Below, piece by piece: positions 1 through 12,187 of a stretch of DNA of 64,000 bases. Both the position numbers and the translations under genes were made by a program. The DNA is from Erythrobasidium yunnanense (lineage: Eukaryota; Basidiomycota; Cystobasidiomycetes; Erythrobasidiales; Erythrobasidiaceae): NCBI GenBank assembly GCA_001600175.1, contig BCJC01000006.1, positions 325,968-389,967 on the forward strand, in the 5' to 3' direction. Under the pieces are notes generated by a model that was not told the DNA's origin, searched no databases, and saw nothing but the letters and a program-made list of their open reading frames with translations. Each line of letters starts with the position of its first letter. Position 1 is the first letter of the stretch.

Positions 1-198
1 AATCCGACCCTGGGTGAGAACTGGCGGATTTGGCGGGTCGAGCGATAGGTTGGATCGCGCATGATGGAAGATCGGGAAGTGCGCGCGCTTCACTCAATGG
101 AAGAGAGAGAAGCAATGGGTCGAATCGGAACGAAAAAGACCAAGTGCATTTTATATCGTATGCCGTAAAGTAAATGCCATTCATGCACTGATACGTAT

Positions 199-1519
199 CT
201 AGTCAACAAATACCTGACCCGTCATCAGCTTCCTTGCAGTTCTGAATACTTTGGCTTTACTGCAATGCCATGTCTCGCCTTCTTTGTGCACTTCTGCTCC
301 TACGTTGATGGTACCCGAAGCGTGGCCATCGACGAGATTCGGGCTATCCACGCGTGATGTAGGTACTGCTTGCTCTACGAATGAGCCAGGTATATCTGCA
401 GCGGCCGCGACAGCCAGAGAGGCCGTGATGGGTAGCGCCCGGTGTGGATCGCCTGACGAGAAGCAACGCACGACCACATCCACCTTGTGTGACTGCAGCG
501 TCTTGCCTGAGAGAAGCTTATGCGTGCTCGGCGGGCTCACAACGCATATCTTGGGCACGGATATCATGCCAGCTGCAGCGTCAGTAGACGGTGAAAGGCC
601 TTTGAGAACGCATGCTGCGCGCCGGATGTCCTCGATACGCTTCAAGAGATCTGACCGGCCGTCTAGATCTTGAGGAAGAGCTGTCGCTTCCATTTCGAGG
701 TCTTGTGCGCGTATGAATACGCAGGGATTGCCGCAATCTATGAGATTGACCTGTATTGCACGGCCTTGAAATCCAGGAACGGTTTCGGGGCAGATAGTAT
801 CAATGACATGCCCTGTAGGAAGGAGCTTTCCAGTTCGTGAACCTCCCGGATTGACGAAAGTGAGACCGATGCGCGATCCAGTCCCAGAGACACCATCTTC
901 CGCATAATCGCCCTTGAGCTGCGCCCGGACAGCGCCTCCCTCTGAGACTGTAGGGAAAGTAGAGTGTATGAGCTTCTTAGTATTCGTATTGAAGATGCGG
1001 AGGGTCGTCGATCCCGGTGTCGCTTCAGCCAAGTTGTGGTCAACAGCAAAAGGTCCAACAGCCTGATAAAGTGCGGAAGTCAGCTATGTCTGAAAGACGT
1101 TCGTGTCGACATCCAGCACGAACAGCTAGCATGTTGCCGCAATTGCTTGCATAGTCGGCGACTGAGCAGGATCAACAAGCTTTGTCAGATCCGACATGAA
1201 GAATCGCAGAGCTTCTAAACTCACAGCCTTCCTTCACGCTCATCTGCACAAACGTGTAGTCGACATCCGCGTCTTCTCGCTTGGATTTGTCGACCAGAAG
1301 CACTTTCGAAAGCGAACTGATCCCACCTCCCATCCCATTGAGCTGTCGCAGATGAGGGTCTGGCGATCCAATAGCATTACGAAACAAGTCTTCGCGCTCA
1401 GTCTGGTCGACAGGGAGATCCGATTCGATGAAAATGATCCCTTTTGATGTTCCTCCCCGATAGAAGGCGGCTGGATAAGAGGCTTTCGCAGCAGCTCGAA
1501 GAATCCTGCTCGATATCAT
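199..1519 (-). CDS. PrpF-family isomerase (Adi1/PrpF-like)
   Basis: Exons 1225-1519, 1124-1161 and 199-1062 give 398 residues, the usual length of the family. Seen: an N-terminal YRGGTSKG motif, then NGMGGG, a CGNM motif spanning the second intron and continuing AVGPFAV, and a mid-protein IDCGNPCVF motif. These mark the PrpF/DUF453 fold, a diaminopimelate-epimerase-like two-lobed protein whose paired cysteines move a proton on unsaturated tricarboxylic acids. Known members are bacterial PrpF (2-methylaconitate isomerase) and fungal Adi1 (cis- to trans-aconitate, itaconate route in Ustilago). Which substrate this one uses cannot be told here. No cis-aconitate decarboxylase or itaconate transporter lies next to it, so an itaconate cluster is not supported. 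A broken copy of its 5' end lies at about 25.5 kb. Confidence 0.88.
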
Positions 1520-2000
1520 TGCGGAGAGATGAAGAAGTCAAGCAGCTGTAGCTTGTCGAAGTACCCTTGGGCTTAGCGTCAACCGCTTCAGGGGACAAGA
1601 TAACAGAATGGCTAACCTCATACCATACGCTCCTACCACTAAGCTGCCTCTTTGCTATGCTACCCAACATCCATGGTGATTCAGTCATTCTCTCCTGCTA
1701 GATCCCGCGTATTCCCGCCCTGGCCCGCTTATCCCCAACATATACCGGATCTCGCAGCTTTAGGAGGTAGAGGGGAAAGCAAGTTGTATGTACGCCCGCG
1801 GTTTGACTGGAAGAGGAGTACCTTTCTGTCTTGTCTTGTAGTCCTCGGCCCCAAAGGTCTTTGGATTAGGGAAGCGCGCTGAAGATCGATTATATCCCTT
1901 AAGAATGTATGAAAGTATATGGCAACAACAAGCAACGTATAGTTGATTCACACTGTCATTGGTCCGCGATCAGGACATCTATGGGAGCTAATAAGCTTAC
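1520..2000. other. Intergenic, 5' side of the PrpF-like gene
   Basis: About 480 bp between the start of the PrpF-like gene and the end of the Pml1/SNIP1-like gene. No coding sequence supported. Its first 150 bp (1520-1665) are also present, diverged, near 25.6-25.77 kb, so the duplicated unit included the upstream region and not only coding sequence. Confidence 0.5.
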
Positions 2001-2932
2001 TCATCCGCTAAATTGGCAAGACGAACAGTGCTCACATTCTTTCGTCGAATACGCAAACTTGATGACATCCCCAGACTTGAGCTCGTAATATCTACTCTTT
2101 GGCAGTTTATCGTCGTTGACGGTGGTTCCGTTTGCGGATTCGAGGTCTATGAGGTAGGGTTTTGTGACTGATTTCGTGTCTCCAAACTCGTTTCTTTCAT
2201 GTATTGAGCGGTACTGTAGCACTGCGTGCTGCTTTGATGCGCTTGGGTGTTCCAGCGGTATGTCGGCGACCTGCGTAGAAGGACACGGTTGAAGCTCAGC
2301 TATCGCTATAAGGAAGTATAGGTTAGTGCGTGTATGCTCACCACCCTATCTCGTCCAAAGAGGTACGCCGACTGCCTATTGACGAGGATCATTTCGCTGT
2401 CTTTACTGTCTCCCTCCTTCCCTCCCTTGAAGACATACATTCTCCAAGCTTTGTTGGGTTTCCTAGCTTCAGGCGGCTCGTTGTATTTGAGGACAACACC
2501 TTGGAAAGTGTTTGTTTCGGCAGCTAGAGCTCCAGAGTTTTTGAAGTTGGGCTTCGAGGCTGCTATGGCTTCTGCTGATGGAGACTGTGACCGTCTACTG
2601 CTGTCATCATGGCCATTCCCATTCTTCCCACCATACTTTGCTGCTCTGCTGCCTGATGGAACACCAGCTTCTGCCAGCGCGGCTGACTGGGATGGCAGCG
2701 GTCCTCGTTGACGTTGTGATGGTGCTTTGTCGTTGTTGTCTTCACTTCTGTCTCGTCTACTTCTATCTCTATCTCTGCTCCTGCTTCTGCTTCTTCTCCG
2801 TCTTCGCTGGCCCTCGTCGTTGTCGTCGTCTCTTCTCCTCGATGAGCTTCCTTCTCTTCTTTTATTGTCATACTCGTCATCGTCTCGTCTGTAGCTCCTA
2901 CGCTGCGGCGACTGCGACCTGTCTCGGGCCAT
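2001..2932 (-). CDS. SNIP1/Pml1-like FHA-domain splicing factor
   Basis: Exons 2342-2932 and 2001-2270, joined across a 71-nt intron, give 286 residues. The start is the ATG at 2932 (MARDRSQSPQ); upstream sequence in frame is not protein-like. The first 130 residues are very rich in R, S, D and E with RS/RD dipeptides. A short linker leads to an FHA domain with the marks LFGRDR, HPSASKQHA and DLESANGTTVN, which bind phosphothreonine. This order is that of SNIP1 and yeast Pml1, a subunit of the RES complex that aids pre-mRNA splicing and nuclear retention of unspliced RNA. The C-terminus ends soon after the FHA domain; a tiny extra intron there is possible and would change only the last residues. 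Confidence 0.9.
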
Positions 2933-3056
2933 GCCAGGCGTGGTGTGCGATGGTAAAAGAGCTGAGACATGTCTCAAGACTTTTCGATGGAATCTATGAC
3001 TTGCTCGTATGCTACATTGCTCTCCGCTGTACATCATCTAAGTGTACAATCATATG

Positions 3057-3645
3057 CTATTGCTCCTCCTTGCTCGTTGTTGAAGGGATACCCATTTGCT
3101 TCAGTGTCGTTTGTATCTGCTCCTCTCGCTGTTCTTCTGTCCCTTCGTGCCCTCTCGCAGCCATCATGAGCTCGTACAGCTGTCCTATCTGTTCAGGCGA
3201 CATCTGCGGGCAAGACACTCAGCCGATACTTCGATAATTGGTGCTGACGGCCGCACCTTTTCAAGTATTTGAGGATCCAGCTGTTTCCCTCGCATTGTAT
3301 TCTTGTTGCCTGCTTGGCCAGCTTCAAGCTGGTCCAGGTAGCTCTTCCACTCGCTGAGAAAGCCAATGATATGTAGAGGGTTGTCCGTCTTGCGCGTCCG
3401 CCTGAACTCGGCTTTGACATAGTCGTCGCCTGGCATCACATCGCAATTAGTATCAATCCATGCTTCATGGTTCGTCTTTGTTGATTCTGCCCACCCAGCA
3501 GCTTCATGTCGATGGGAAGGTGTCGTCGATGTGCTCGAAGCAGCCGGCGGTACAGGACCAGCGGTGGAAGCAGCGCTTGCCCAACAGCGCGCGCAGAGAG
3601 AGGCGCAGACACTGATTCTGCAAGACGAAGTAACGATGTTCGCAT
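3057..3645 (-). CDS. Succinate dehydrogenase assembly factor 3 (Acn9/SDHAF3)
   Basis: Exons 3495-3645, 3257-3429 and 3057-3203 give 156 residues. Seen: [14 protein letters not shown], then the family signature [22 protein letters not shown] and YLDQLE. This is the LYR-type ACN9 family, a mitochondrial matrix factor that protects the Fe-S subunit of complex II during assembly. The basic, Leu/Ser/Arg-rich start fits a matrix targeting signal. The last exon ([14 protein letters not shown] onward) continues in frame and matches the C-terminal helix seen in fungal members. It is transcribed divergently from the DnaJ gene, with only 93 bp between start codons. Confidence 0.9.
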
Positions 3646-3738
3646 ATTGACAGATTAGGTATTGGATTGACCGAAAGAAACAAGGAAATCTGATAATTTA
3701 CAGCTTGTCTTTACGCCGTTCGCAAGTACTGGTGCTTC
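3646..3738. promoter_or_regulatory. Short bidirectional promoter
   Basis: The 93 bp between the start codons of the SDHAF3 gene (minus) and the Jjj1 gene (plus) must hold both core promoters and both 5' leaders. No TATA box is evident. Confidence 0.5.
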
Positions 3739-5869
3739 ATGGGCCAGGGTACGAGCAATAACAACGACAGTAATGGCGATACTGCGAAGAAAGCTGTCCC
3801 AGAAGACCTATATGACCGTAAATTGATGCATCCTATCCAAAAAGCATGACGATGGACGCAATACCTAATTCTATGTTTCTTCGGATGCGATGTGATACTT
3901 CCTGACAGTTCTTGGAGTGACGTCTGATGCCGGCTACGATGAGATCAGGAAAGGGTGTGTCTATGTCCCCATCACCCATCCCACCTGTCCAGATCTCCCT
4001 TTCTTCCTAATATCATGACTGATTGTTCTTTGACTCTATCACAGCTTCCGTAAAGAAGCGCTGAAATGGCATCCAGACAAGAATCAAGGTTCGGAAGAAG
4101 CCTCTAAGAGATTCGTGAAGATCCAGGCGGCCTATGATATGTAGGTTCGCGCGCATTCCCTATGCAATATAAGCGACAGTTAATAGGTATCTGGTAACCT
4201 GCAGCCTTTCCGACGACCAAGAAAGGGCATATTACGATTCGCACAGAGGACAGCTTGATGGTATGTCTCCTTACCGCAAGAAGTACGATAATCGCTCACA
4301 GGATCATCATGTGATAAAGATGAAGACGTCACGGAAGACTTTGACTTCCGCGCGAAAGCAGCCCAAGCCGCAACTTCCCATCAAGCCGTGCGGATATCGG
4401 CAAAGCAGCTGATGCGCTTCTTCGACGCAACATTATGGAACAACGATTTCAGCGACGATTCTGTGGAAAGCTTCTATGGAATCTATCGGACGTTATACGA
4501 AACGATCTCGCAAAGCGAATACTATGCTACGGCACCGCATGGCGAACCAGCTCTCTATACCCAACCTTTCCACTATCCTTCATTCGGCACTTCTACTACG
4601 TCGTATGATTCTTCCGACTCGCAGTTGAAGACATTCTATAATGTATACCTGAACTTCGCTTCGAGGCGGTCTTTCAGCGAAGTCGACAAGTACAGATTAT
4701 CAGATGCACCGGACAGGCGGATCAAGCGTATGATGGAGAAGGAGAACAAGCGCTCTCGAGACGATGCGAGAAGGGAATACAACGATACCATACGTAATCT
4801 CACTTCATTCGTCAAGAAAAGAGATCCGAGATTCTTGAAGAGCAATAATGCTTCGATGAAGAAAGACCCATTAAAGCTGCAGAAAGTAGAGAAGGAGAGA
4901 TTGAATGCTAAGCTGAGAGAAGCGGCGCTACAAGCTGCGAAAGAGAGAGAAGAGAACGCAAAGAAGTTCGTGGTGCAAGACTGGCAGAAAGTGGCTGGAG
5001 AAGAGGACTCTGAGGACTACAGCGAGGAAGAGGATGAAGATGAAGACCGAGCCGAAGATGCGGAGAATGGGAACGAAGAAGAAGAAGGCGGAGAAGAAGG
5101 CGACCAGGAAGCAGAGATACCAGATTGGTATTGTCCTGCGTGTGACAAAGACTTCAGCTCACAGGGCGCGTGGGACAATCATGAGCGGAGCAAGAAACAC
5201 CTGAAGAATGTCGAGAAGCTAAAACAGGAGATGCAAGATGAAGACAATGAGCTCGGTCTGTCCGGACAGCTGAGACAGGTCGACATACTGGAGATGGAGA
5301 TGGAGGAAGAGGAGAAACCGATAACGATGTCGAAGAAGGACAAGAAGCGGCTAAAGAAACGCTTCGGGGTGGACCTACTGGACGAGGAGGGATCGAAGAC
5401 GAACGGTTTGGAGTCCTTGGATGACACAAAGCTCCAACAAGACGGAGGTGATCTGCCCATGGGAGAAGAAGGAACAAATGGCCAAACCACTCCAGAAGCT
5501 GCCGTTCCAGAAGCCGAGACTGAGGAGATCGGTACAGGCAGTCAGACGCCCATGAGCGGTGTAGAGGAGAACGATTCGCGAAGCACGACTCCACAGCTGA
5601 GCAAGAAGGACAAGAGACGAGCCAGAGAAGCTGCGAAGAAAGAGCAGCTAGCTCAGCAAGCGGGGACAAGCACGCCCGTCGAGGTGAACATTTCAATCAC
5701 TAGTCCTTGCTCATCATGCTGACTGAAATTGATGCTCCAGAAGTGTAATGTGTGCATGGAGACTTTTTCTTCCAGGAGTAAGCTCTTCACGCACATCAAG
5801 GAAGAAGGACACGCAGCAGCGGATGGTCCGCAGCCTAAGACGAAAGCAGGGAAGAAGGGAAAGCGGTAG
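3739..5869 (+). CDS. Jjj1/DNAJC21-like J-protein with two C2H2 fingers
   Basis: Six exons (3739-3817, 3909-3954, 4045-4140, 4205-4260, 4302-5683, 5741-5869) give 595 residues in a continuous frame. Residues about 20-90 form a J domain with the HPD motif (WHPDKNQ). A DNAJC21-type middle region follows, then a long acidic stretch, then a U1-like C2H2 finger (YCPACDKDFSS with H-x5-H). Near the C-terminus comes a second finger (KCNVCMETFSSRSKLFTHI) made by the last splice. Jjj1 works with Hsp70 and Rei1 in the cytosol to release Arx1 from pre-60S ribosomes. The order J domain, acidic region, two fingers is diagnostic. The very C-terminus is a lysine-rich tail. Confidence 0.92.
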
Positions 5870-6091
5870 CTAAATAATCTGCACGATCGCAAGCATCAAA
5901 ACGCATTCTCGTTTCGCGCTTAGAGCATATCGCGTAGGCAGTATCTCATCGTTGTATCATTACATTCTCGCACGCATACAACAAGCATAACCTTGTGCCT
6001 GTTTCACTGTTCCTCGTTGATTGCCACGCGAAGGTCGACCTTTCCTGACTTCTTCCCAACATCTGCCCTTTCTCATAAGAAGTGCTTCAAG

Positions 6092-6603
6092 ATGCGTATT
6101 AAGGTCAAGGTGAACAAACAATGAAGCTGCAAACCGAGGCATAAGCTTACTGACGCTGTTTGCATGACCACGCTCAGACGCTTACAGGCAAAGAGGTGGG
6201 TAGACCAGCTATATCGACATGAAGGACGTTCAAGACGACTTAAATCATGATCACTGACTATCCCTGCTGCTCAGATTGATCTGGATGTCGAGCCAGAATA
6301 CAAGGCGAGTCTACGCAAGAGCGTGTCAAACAGCAAAGCACTAATATCACAGATGGCCAACGCTAGATCTCCAATGTCAAGGAGCAAGTAGAAGAGAAGG
6401 AAGGTATCCCACCCGCGCAGCAGCGTCTCATCTTTGGTGGAAAGCAGATGTAAGTCGAGGCTAGGTACCCATCTAAGCATACTCCCCAAGCTGATTTGTA
6501 TGTGACTTTGTGAAGGGACGACGAGAAGGATGTTGCTAGCTATAACTTAGAAGCGGGAGCAACTCTGCATCTCGTCCTAGCATTGAGAGGTGGATCGTGT
6601 TGA
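6092..6603 (+). CDS. RUB1: NEDD8/Rub1 ubiquitin-like modifier
   Basis: Five exons (6092-6109, 6178-6195, 6275-6304, 6367-6449, 6516-6603) give 78 residues: MRIKVKTLTGKE, a short divergent strand, then VKEQVEEKEGIPPAQQR and HLVLALRGG followed by SC. The mature protein would be 76 residues ending in GG, with a two-residue tail removed by a processing protease. Ala/Glu at the NEDD8-diagnostic positions and the EEKEGIP stretch favour NEDD8 over ubiquitin. It is conjugated to cullins. Three of the exons are only 18-30 nt. The third intron (6305-6366) appears to begin with GC, AAG|GCGAGT, because no GT choice keeps the frame. Confidence 0.9.
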
Positions 6604-6875
6604 TGCAGGAACGAAGCAAGAGGAGCTGTACGAGCACATTGGCAGCTATCACCTATTCTTCCACCTACCGTACCGGGCATACGTACGTTTGGATATCCTG
6701 CAGAGCGTCATCGGACTATTTAGGTTACAGGGCAACATAGAAGTTGGCAGACTTGCACGATGTATTAGAGGATTGAGAGACAAGGAAAGTAGATACCCTC
6801 CATCTGGTCGATTCCGATAGGCCACGGACACTGTGCACAGCACTACTAGCCGGCCCTATATCTGATGCCTCCTGC

Positions 6876-9320
6876 TCAGCTTTCTGCGTCTGCCTGCATC
6901 GACGATGTACCTGGTACCTCCTGCTTATCTATGGGTGATTGATCCGCGCCTTCATCTTTCTCTGCCTCCGCATCACCATCCGCGCCTTCCACAGCTACCT
7001 CTTGCTGAGAGTCCTCCTCCATATCAATCTTCTTACCTTCAGAGTATGCTTTCCTAGCGCTTAGAGGGACCTTGGTCCAGTATATGATCTCCGGCGTCCC
7101 GCTGATCACTTCTGCTTCTATACACCTCTTTTCGTCTGCAGGTGCGGTCGAGAAGGCTTCGCACGGATCTGTGGATTCGGCATTGGTGTGTAGGTATCGT
7201 TTAGAAGACGAGCTGAAGTATGACGCAAAGAAAGACGCTGTGGAAGCATCTGCAAAGCGGATGTGGCACTGAAGAAGATCGATACATCAGTCCATCGGCA
7301 AAACCACGCTGATTCCTGTTTGGACTCACCGAATCGACATTTCGAACGTGATCCAGGTATGAGAGCTTCTCAGTGTCAAGCTCCTCTGTCTCCAAAACAT
7401 TCTGGAAAAGCGTCCGCAGTGTTTTGAGATTGGCTTTAGGATGAAAGCGTTTTAGGAACACCACACATCCTCGGGGGTACTCATCCTCCGTCGCGTCGAA
7501 TCGCCTGACAGGCCTCTCGGGAGAAGGTGATAAAGGTTTCCTTTCCCATCTATCTGAAGTCGGCGAAGGTGCTTTACGCTCCCATCTTGCCGGACTCGGC
7601 GAGCGCTTCCTCTTACTATTACTGCTACTGTTGCTGTTCGCTTTACTGTTGCTCTTGCCTTGACTTTTCTGGTTGCTGTGACTGTTTGAGGTGAATTGAG
7701 GAGGCGATTCGGACCGCCTTCGATTCTTGTTGTAACCGAAGCGATTGTTGTGCTCGTGTTTCTCTATCAGTAGAGTAATGTCACGATGATATGCCAAGTA
7801 TTCCGACTTCAAGGCGTTGAAGGTGGTTCTGTTGGGAAGAAAGTTGAATTAGCGAAAGACGATTTCGGCGCAAAGATACATGCGACGTACATTGGCATAA
7901 CAGTGAATCCAGCCAGATCTGCCTTCTGCTGTACAGTCACTTGCGGCTTTTCTGTCTTGATGCTTGTGCCAGCTTTCGGCCCCTCCGCGCTTGACAGTTC
8001 AGAAGGCTGGATGGCATTCTGAGCAGGAGAATACTCCGCCCTTACTTCCACCAGTTTGCTACGGTCAGTCTCGTCATCACTGCCTGCTTCTTGGGGGTCA
8101 GCCTCCCCCTTATCTTGTCCGTCCATCTTTACTTCGCTGTCCTCTTCGTCATCATCTGCCTCTGCCTCTTCCTCTTCATCTTCACTTTCGTCCTCTTCTG
8201 TCGCTATATCACGCCGTTGTCCTCGCTTGTCCCAGTGCCAACGCTCAAGCGCTGCGGTCGCTTTCTCCTCATCTTGCAAAACAACGAATGTAAAGCCTTT
8301 GAACGGCCCTCCGTTCAGCGGCAAAGCATACGTTCTTTCTCGTCTCGCCTTCTGTGCAGGTGTCTCATCTGCTTCGTCGATTTCGACGTCCGCCCTCTCT
8401 TTGCCTTTCCGATTGCCTCGCTTATATCGATCATCAGAGTGCTTCCCTTGATGCTCCTTATCGTGATCAGCTGCTGAAGGCGGCACATACAGCTGTGGTA
8501 GCCGTAATGCCACTATGGGGCTCTCCAAGAGGTCTTCCAAGAATACCTTCAAGCTTTCCAGAGTATACCCTTTAGATAGAGAAGATGTAGAAGGTATGTT
8601 CTCAAGATATAAAGTCTTGGTCGACCATTCTTTCGCTTTCATGCGATCTAAAGCATCCAAGTCTACCGGCTGAAGTCGCATCACCTGGAATCCGGTTTCG
8701 TCAAGCTATGAATGACATTAGCTGAATACCAGAATGCTGCTTGTTTTGACTTACTTTGAGCACGTCTGACGGTGTAGCCTGCAGTGCTTTTGTGATGTCG
8801 GATAGAGTAGATGTCAAGGCAGCGATAGGAGGGAGGGTGAGGAGGTTCGAGATGTGAACGTCTACAGATAGAATCAGTATCCGTGCAGCATGCCATATGA
8901 TGCGAACGCACATCCATCCATGCTCAGACCGATCTTTCTGAAAAGTTCAGGATGTTGACATGATAGCGCCCAGTCTGAGAAGCATTCTTCAATCTGCCAT
9001 TTGAGTAGAGCTAGACGCTTTGCCTCTTCTTTGTCGACCTTCGCAACCTTCACTGCGTCTTCGTTCATTTCTTGACCATCATCTTTCGCTTCGGGCGCAT
9101 TGGTCTCAACTGCGTCTACCGGGCTAACATCCTCTGGAGCTTCTGCTGAATCTGCGACATCTATTGGTGCCTCGGAAGATGCCTTGCTGGTGTCGGTTCT
9201 GACCTTCTTGCTGGCTGGATGGCCATCAACATCTGGCTCGCTTTCAGTCACCGCGGTTGCTGGCGCTCCATTAATTTCTGAGGTGTCATTCTTCCTCTTG
9301 ACAGCGCGTGGTGCCAACAT
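6876..9320 (-). CDS. La-related protein with C-terminal xRRM (LARP7/Pof8 type)
   Basis: Exons 8912-9320, 8755-8861, 7891-8705, 7330-7828 and 6876-7268 give 740 residues. A disordered acidic start is followed at about 110-170 by a La motif (KWQIEECFSDWAL, MDGYVHIS). An RRM-like part (TKTLYLENIP, GFTFVVLQDE) follows, interrupted by a long acidic linker and an S/N/K-rich region. A C-terminal second RRM starts at GCVVFLKRFHP, gains IRFADAS from the last exon and ends with the extra helix VISGTPEIIYW. That helix is the xRRM mark of LARP7, ciliate p65 and fission-yeast Pof8, which fold and protect telomerase RNA, U6 or 7SK. The fungal precedent points to telomerase RNA or U6; which RNA it binds is inference. 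Confidence 0.82.
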
Positions 9321-9495
9321 TCACAGAAAACTGCCTGTCGCGCAAGATGAAAGCCGGACTTCTAACACCTGACTGCAGAAAGTGGATTACGAGATCGCTA
9401 TTGAATACACTTCGACTAGTACGCTATTAACTGATATCTGACGCTCTTCATCGGTATCTCCTGTCGCTATCCGGAACTCATACAAGCACCGGCTT

Positions 9496-12187
9496 CTAGC
9501 AAAACAAGGCGTGGTAGACGCGCTTGTAGATCGGCCACTCCTTGGTACGTGCACGCCATGCATTTAATTCCTCAGCACTTTCCCAACATCTTCTCCCAGT
9601 GACTAAATCTATTTCGTCGAGCTTGCGGGGCATTCTTCTGAAGTAGAAGAGGCCGAAAAGGTAGAAGACAATGCAGATAGGTGCAGCGACTGAAGCACAG
9701 GACGACGTCAACGCGTCAGCAATGTGGTCCGGAGATTAAGTTTGAAGCGCCTCACGATAAGCCAAGAAGAAATCCTGAGCACGTTCACCCGGACTGCTCC
9801 ATCCTCCGAGGGGATACAGACCAGTATAGAACTGGGCAACAAGCACCAAAGCTAGAATGGTCGTTCCTAAATAGGATCCATAGATTCCACCAAGCGCTCT
9901 GAACGGAAGCTCATCGCTGTAAGATCCAAGAAGCCCGTCAGCTGTAAGTCACATCAATACGGGCAACAGCTATTTAACTGACATAGAGTGGCCTTGTCTC
10001 TTCCATGCCTTGCGGAAGCGGATATGAGCGATGTTGATCGACATCCAGGTGAAGCTGCTAGAATATGAGGAGGTAACACACCACAAAGGCTGACTGGCAC
10101 TTACATTGTAGCGAGACCACTGATAGCCAGCAGCCAATTGAAGAGCTGCGTGCCCGTGTCGGCCTTGACATTGACATACGCCAATGGGTACCAGATGACA
10201 ACGGACAAAAGTGCCCAGAGAGGCCGACCAGACTTGTCTACATATGCAAAGATCCTGAAATACGACATTAGTCACGCCTATAGGTCCTTGAGCGATAGAG
10301 ACGTACTTGGGAGCAAAGCCGATTTCGGCCATGGACATGAGTGTTCGGCTGCCAGCATAGACGCATGCCATTCCGATTGACAGGACTGCGATAGATAGGT
10401 AAGATAGCATTCCGATGATTTGTAACCTTAGCTTACCTGAAACTGTGATTGTTGCGTTTACGAAATCTGGAAGTCCGCGAACACCCGCATTCCGAAAGAC
10501 CAGAACGAAAGGAGATGTGTTACTATCGCTGGAGGATCCTAAAAGTCTAGGATCGTCCCATCGGACTGCGGGAGACGCCTAAATAGTATTCGACCAATTA
10601 AAGCGGCTGACCTACCAAGCAAGCCGACCATAGTCAAGCTCAAGACGAAAACAATGGAAATTCGCCAAACTGTCATTTTGATGGCACTAGGCAGCGCCTT
10701 TCTAGGATTGGGATGCTCCGAAGCAGCAAGTCCTACCAATTCGGTACCGGCGAACGAGAAAGCTGCCGTGACGAAGACTGTGCAAACTCCATGGAACCCG
10801 TTGGCGAAGGCACCTGGATCGTACCACAGTCTTGCTCCCCAGTATTCGCTATATTGTCCAGATCGGGGACCACCTCCAAGGACGAATACCAGACTTGCGA
10901 CCAAAAAGATGGCGATCGTTGTCAACTTCAAGCATGAGCTCCAGAATTCTTCCTCTGCGAAACCCCAGGTTCCGAAAATATTCAAGATGATAATGATCGC
11001 CGCAAAGATGGTAATGTAGACGGCTATATTGACCTTGCCTTCCGTGTCCCAGAAACCAACGGTAAATGCCGCAGCGGTGAGTTCCAGAGGTAGTGTGACT
11101 GCCCATTGCAGCCAATAATTCTGGGATATCTTCAGATAAGCTAAGTGCGCCTCTATGGAAAATATGCTTACCCAGCCAATAGCAAATCCCTGTAGAGCAC
11201 ACAGGTCAGCTAATGCTGAACGACGAATAGGATGTCGCGACTTGCCCAACTGGGGTCCACAAAGCGAACAATCATAGTATAGAAACCTCCAGAGACGGCT
11301 GAAAGTGCAACGTTCAGGTACACAGCACTGACACTGAGTGCAGAATTACTTACGATACATGCTGAGGAGAATGCTATCTGTTAGTATAGGCCTCGCCGTA
11401 ACTACAGCTGATCGACTCACATGGCCATTTCACCGATAGCTTGGCAAGTCTGCCGGCAGGGGTGCTCTCAGCTTAACTACACATATACATATGAGCTGAT
11501 TTCTACTACCTACGTTCAGCAACATGATGCCCATAATAGCCCAGCCTATCACAAGAGCAGCTGGTCCACCATTCGCAAGGGCACCTCCACTTCCGATGAA
11601 CAGACCTATACATATCGTCAGTGAGATCAAGATGATATTGCTGAGTTCTTTACCTGTTCCAATGGAGCCTCCAACCGCGACTAAGAGTGATCGCATTAGC
11701 ATATTCTTCTTCTTCCTAGCTTGTCCAGTGTCACATACTCATTTGGAGGTGTCTTCATAGAGCAGTATGAGGCTTTATCAGCCTAATTCCCATTATGAAA
11801 GCTAAGCGGAGCTGCTAACCGATTTTTCATGGTTGCCTGGAGCATCGGCTCTTTGCATGCAAAAAATCCAGATTAGATAAATGTCTGCATCACTAATGCC
11901 AACGTACGGTCCGCCTCGATGTCTGTGCCATCTTGAACTTTTCCATGAGTAACCTGCCCAGCAGTTCTTCCAGGAGCTCTCTTGAAAGACTCGAAATTTA
12001 AGCCCAGTCTAGTTAATCTGCTCTCTTTTGATGGGTCGTAGATGTCGTTCTTTCTTGCGACTGTAGTGACCTCGACGTCTCCATCTCCGCTTCCTTTCCC
12101 TGCGTCAACGGGCTTCTCCTTATCGCTCATGACTCTGTGTGCAGCTTTGCCGTCGACGACTGTGTCAGCTGATTGACGCATCGTCAT
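9496..12187 (-). CDS. Amino-acid permease (AAP/YAT family)
   Basis: A multi-exon membrane transporter with roughly a dozen exons. Recognisable parts in order: hydrophilic N-terminus (start 12187 or the in-frame ATG at 12130, to 11908), [10 protein letters not shown] then LFIGSGGAL after an intron, [23 protein letters not shown], a large exon near 10609-11190 with [51 protein letters not shown], and a final exon with [12 protein letters not shown] at 9496-9700. These are the conserved blocks of fungal APC-superfamily permeases with 12 membrane spans, which import amino acids by proton symport at the plasma membrane. Substrate is not predictable. I did not fix every splice site, so the exon list is incomplete; the second exon near 11810-11855 is the least certain. 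Confidence 0.85.

Noticed and set aside
2578-3237. A 219-codon + strand open frame antisense to the Pml1/SNIP1-like and SDHAF3 genes.
   Set aside because: It is the shadow of RS/RD-rich coding sequence; its Cys/Ser/Leu-rich text has no motif, while the minus strand encodes two recognised families.
5154-5696. A 180-codon minus-strand frame inside the Jjj1-like gene.
   Set aside because: Antisense of an E/K-rich region; no protein-like features.
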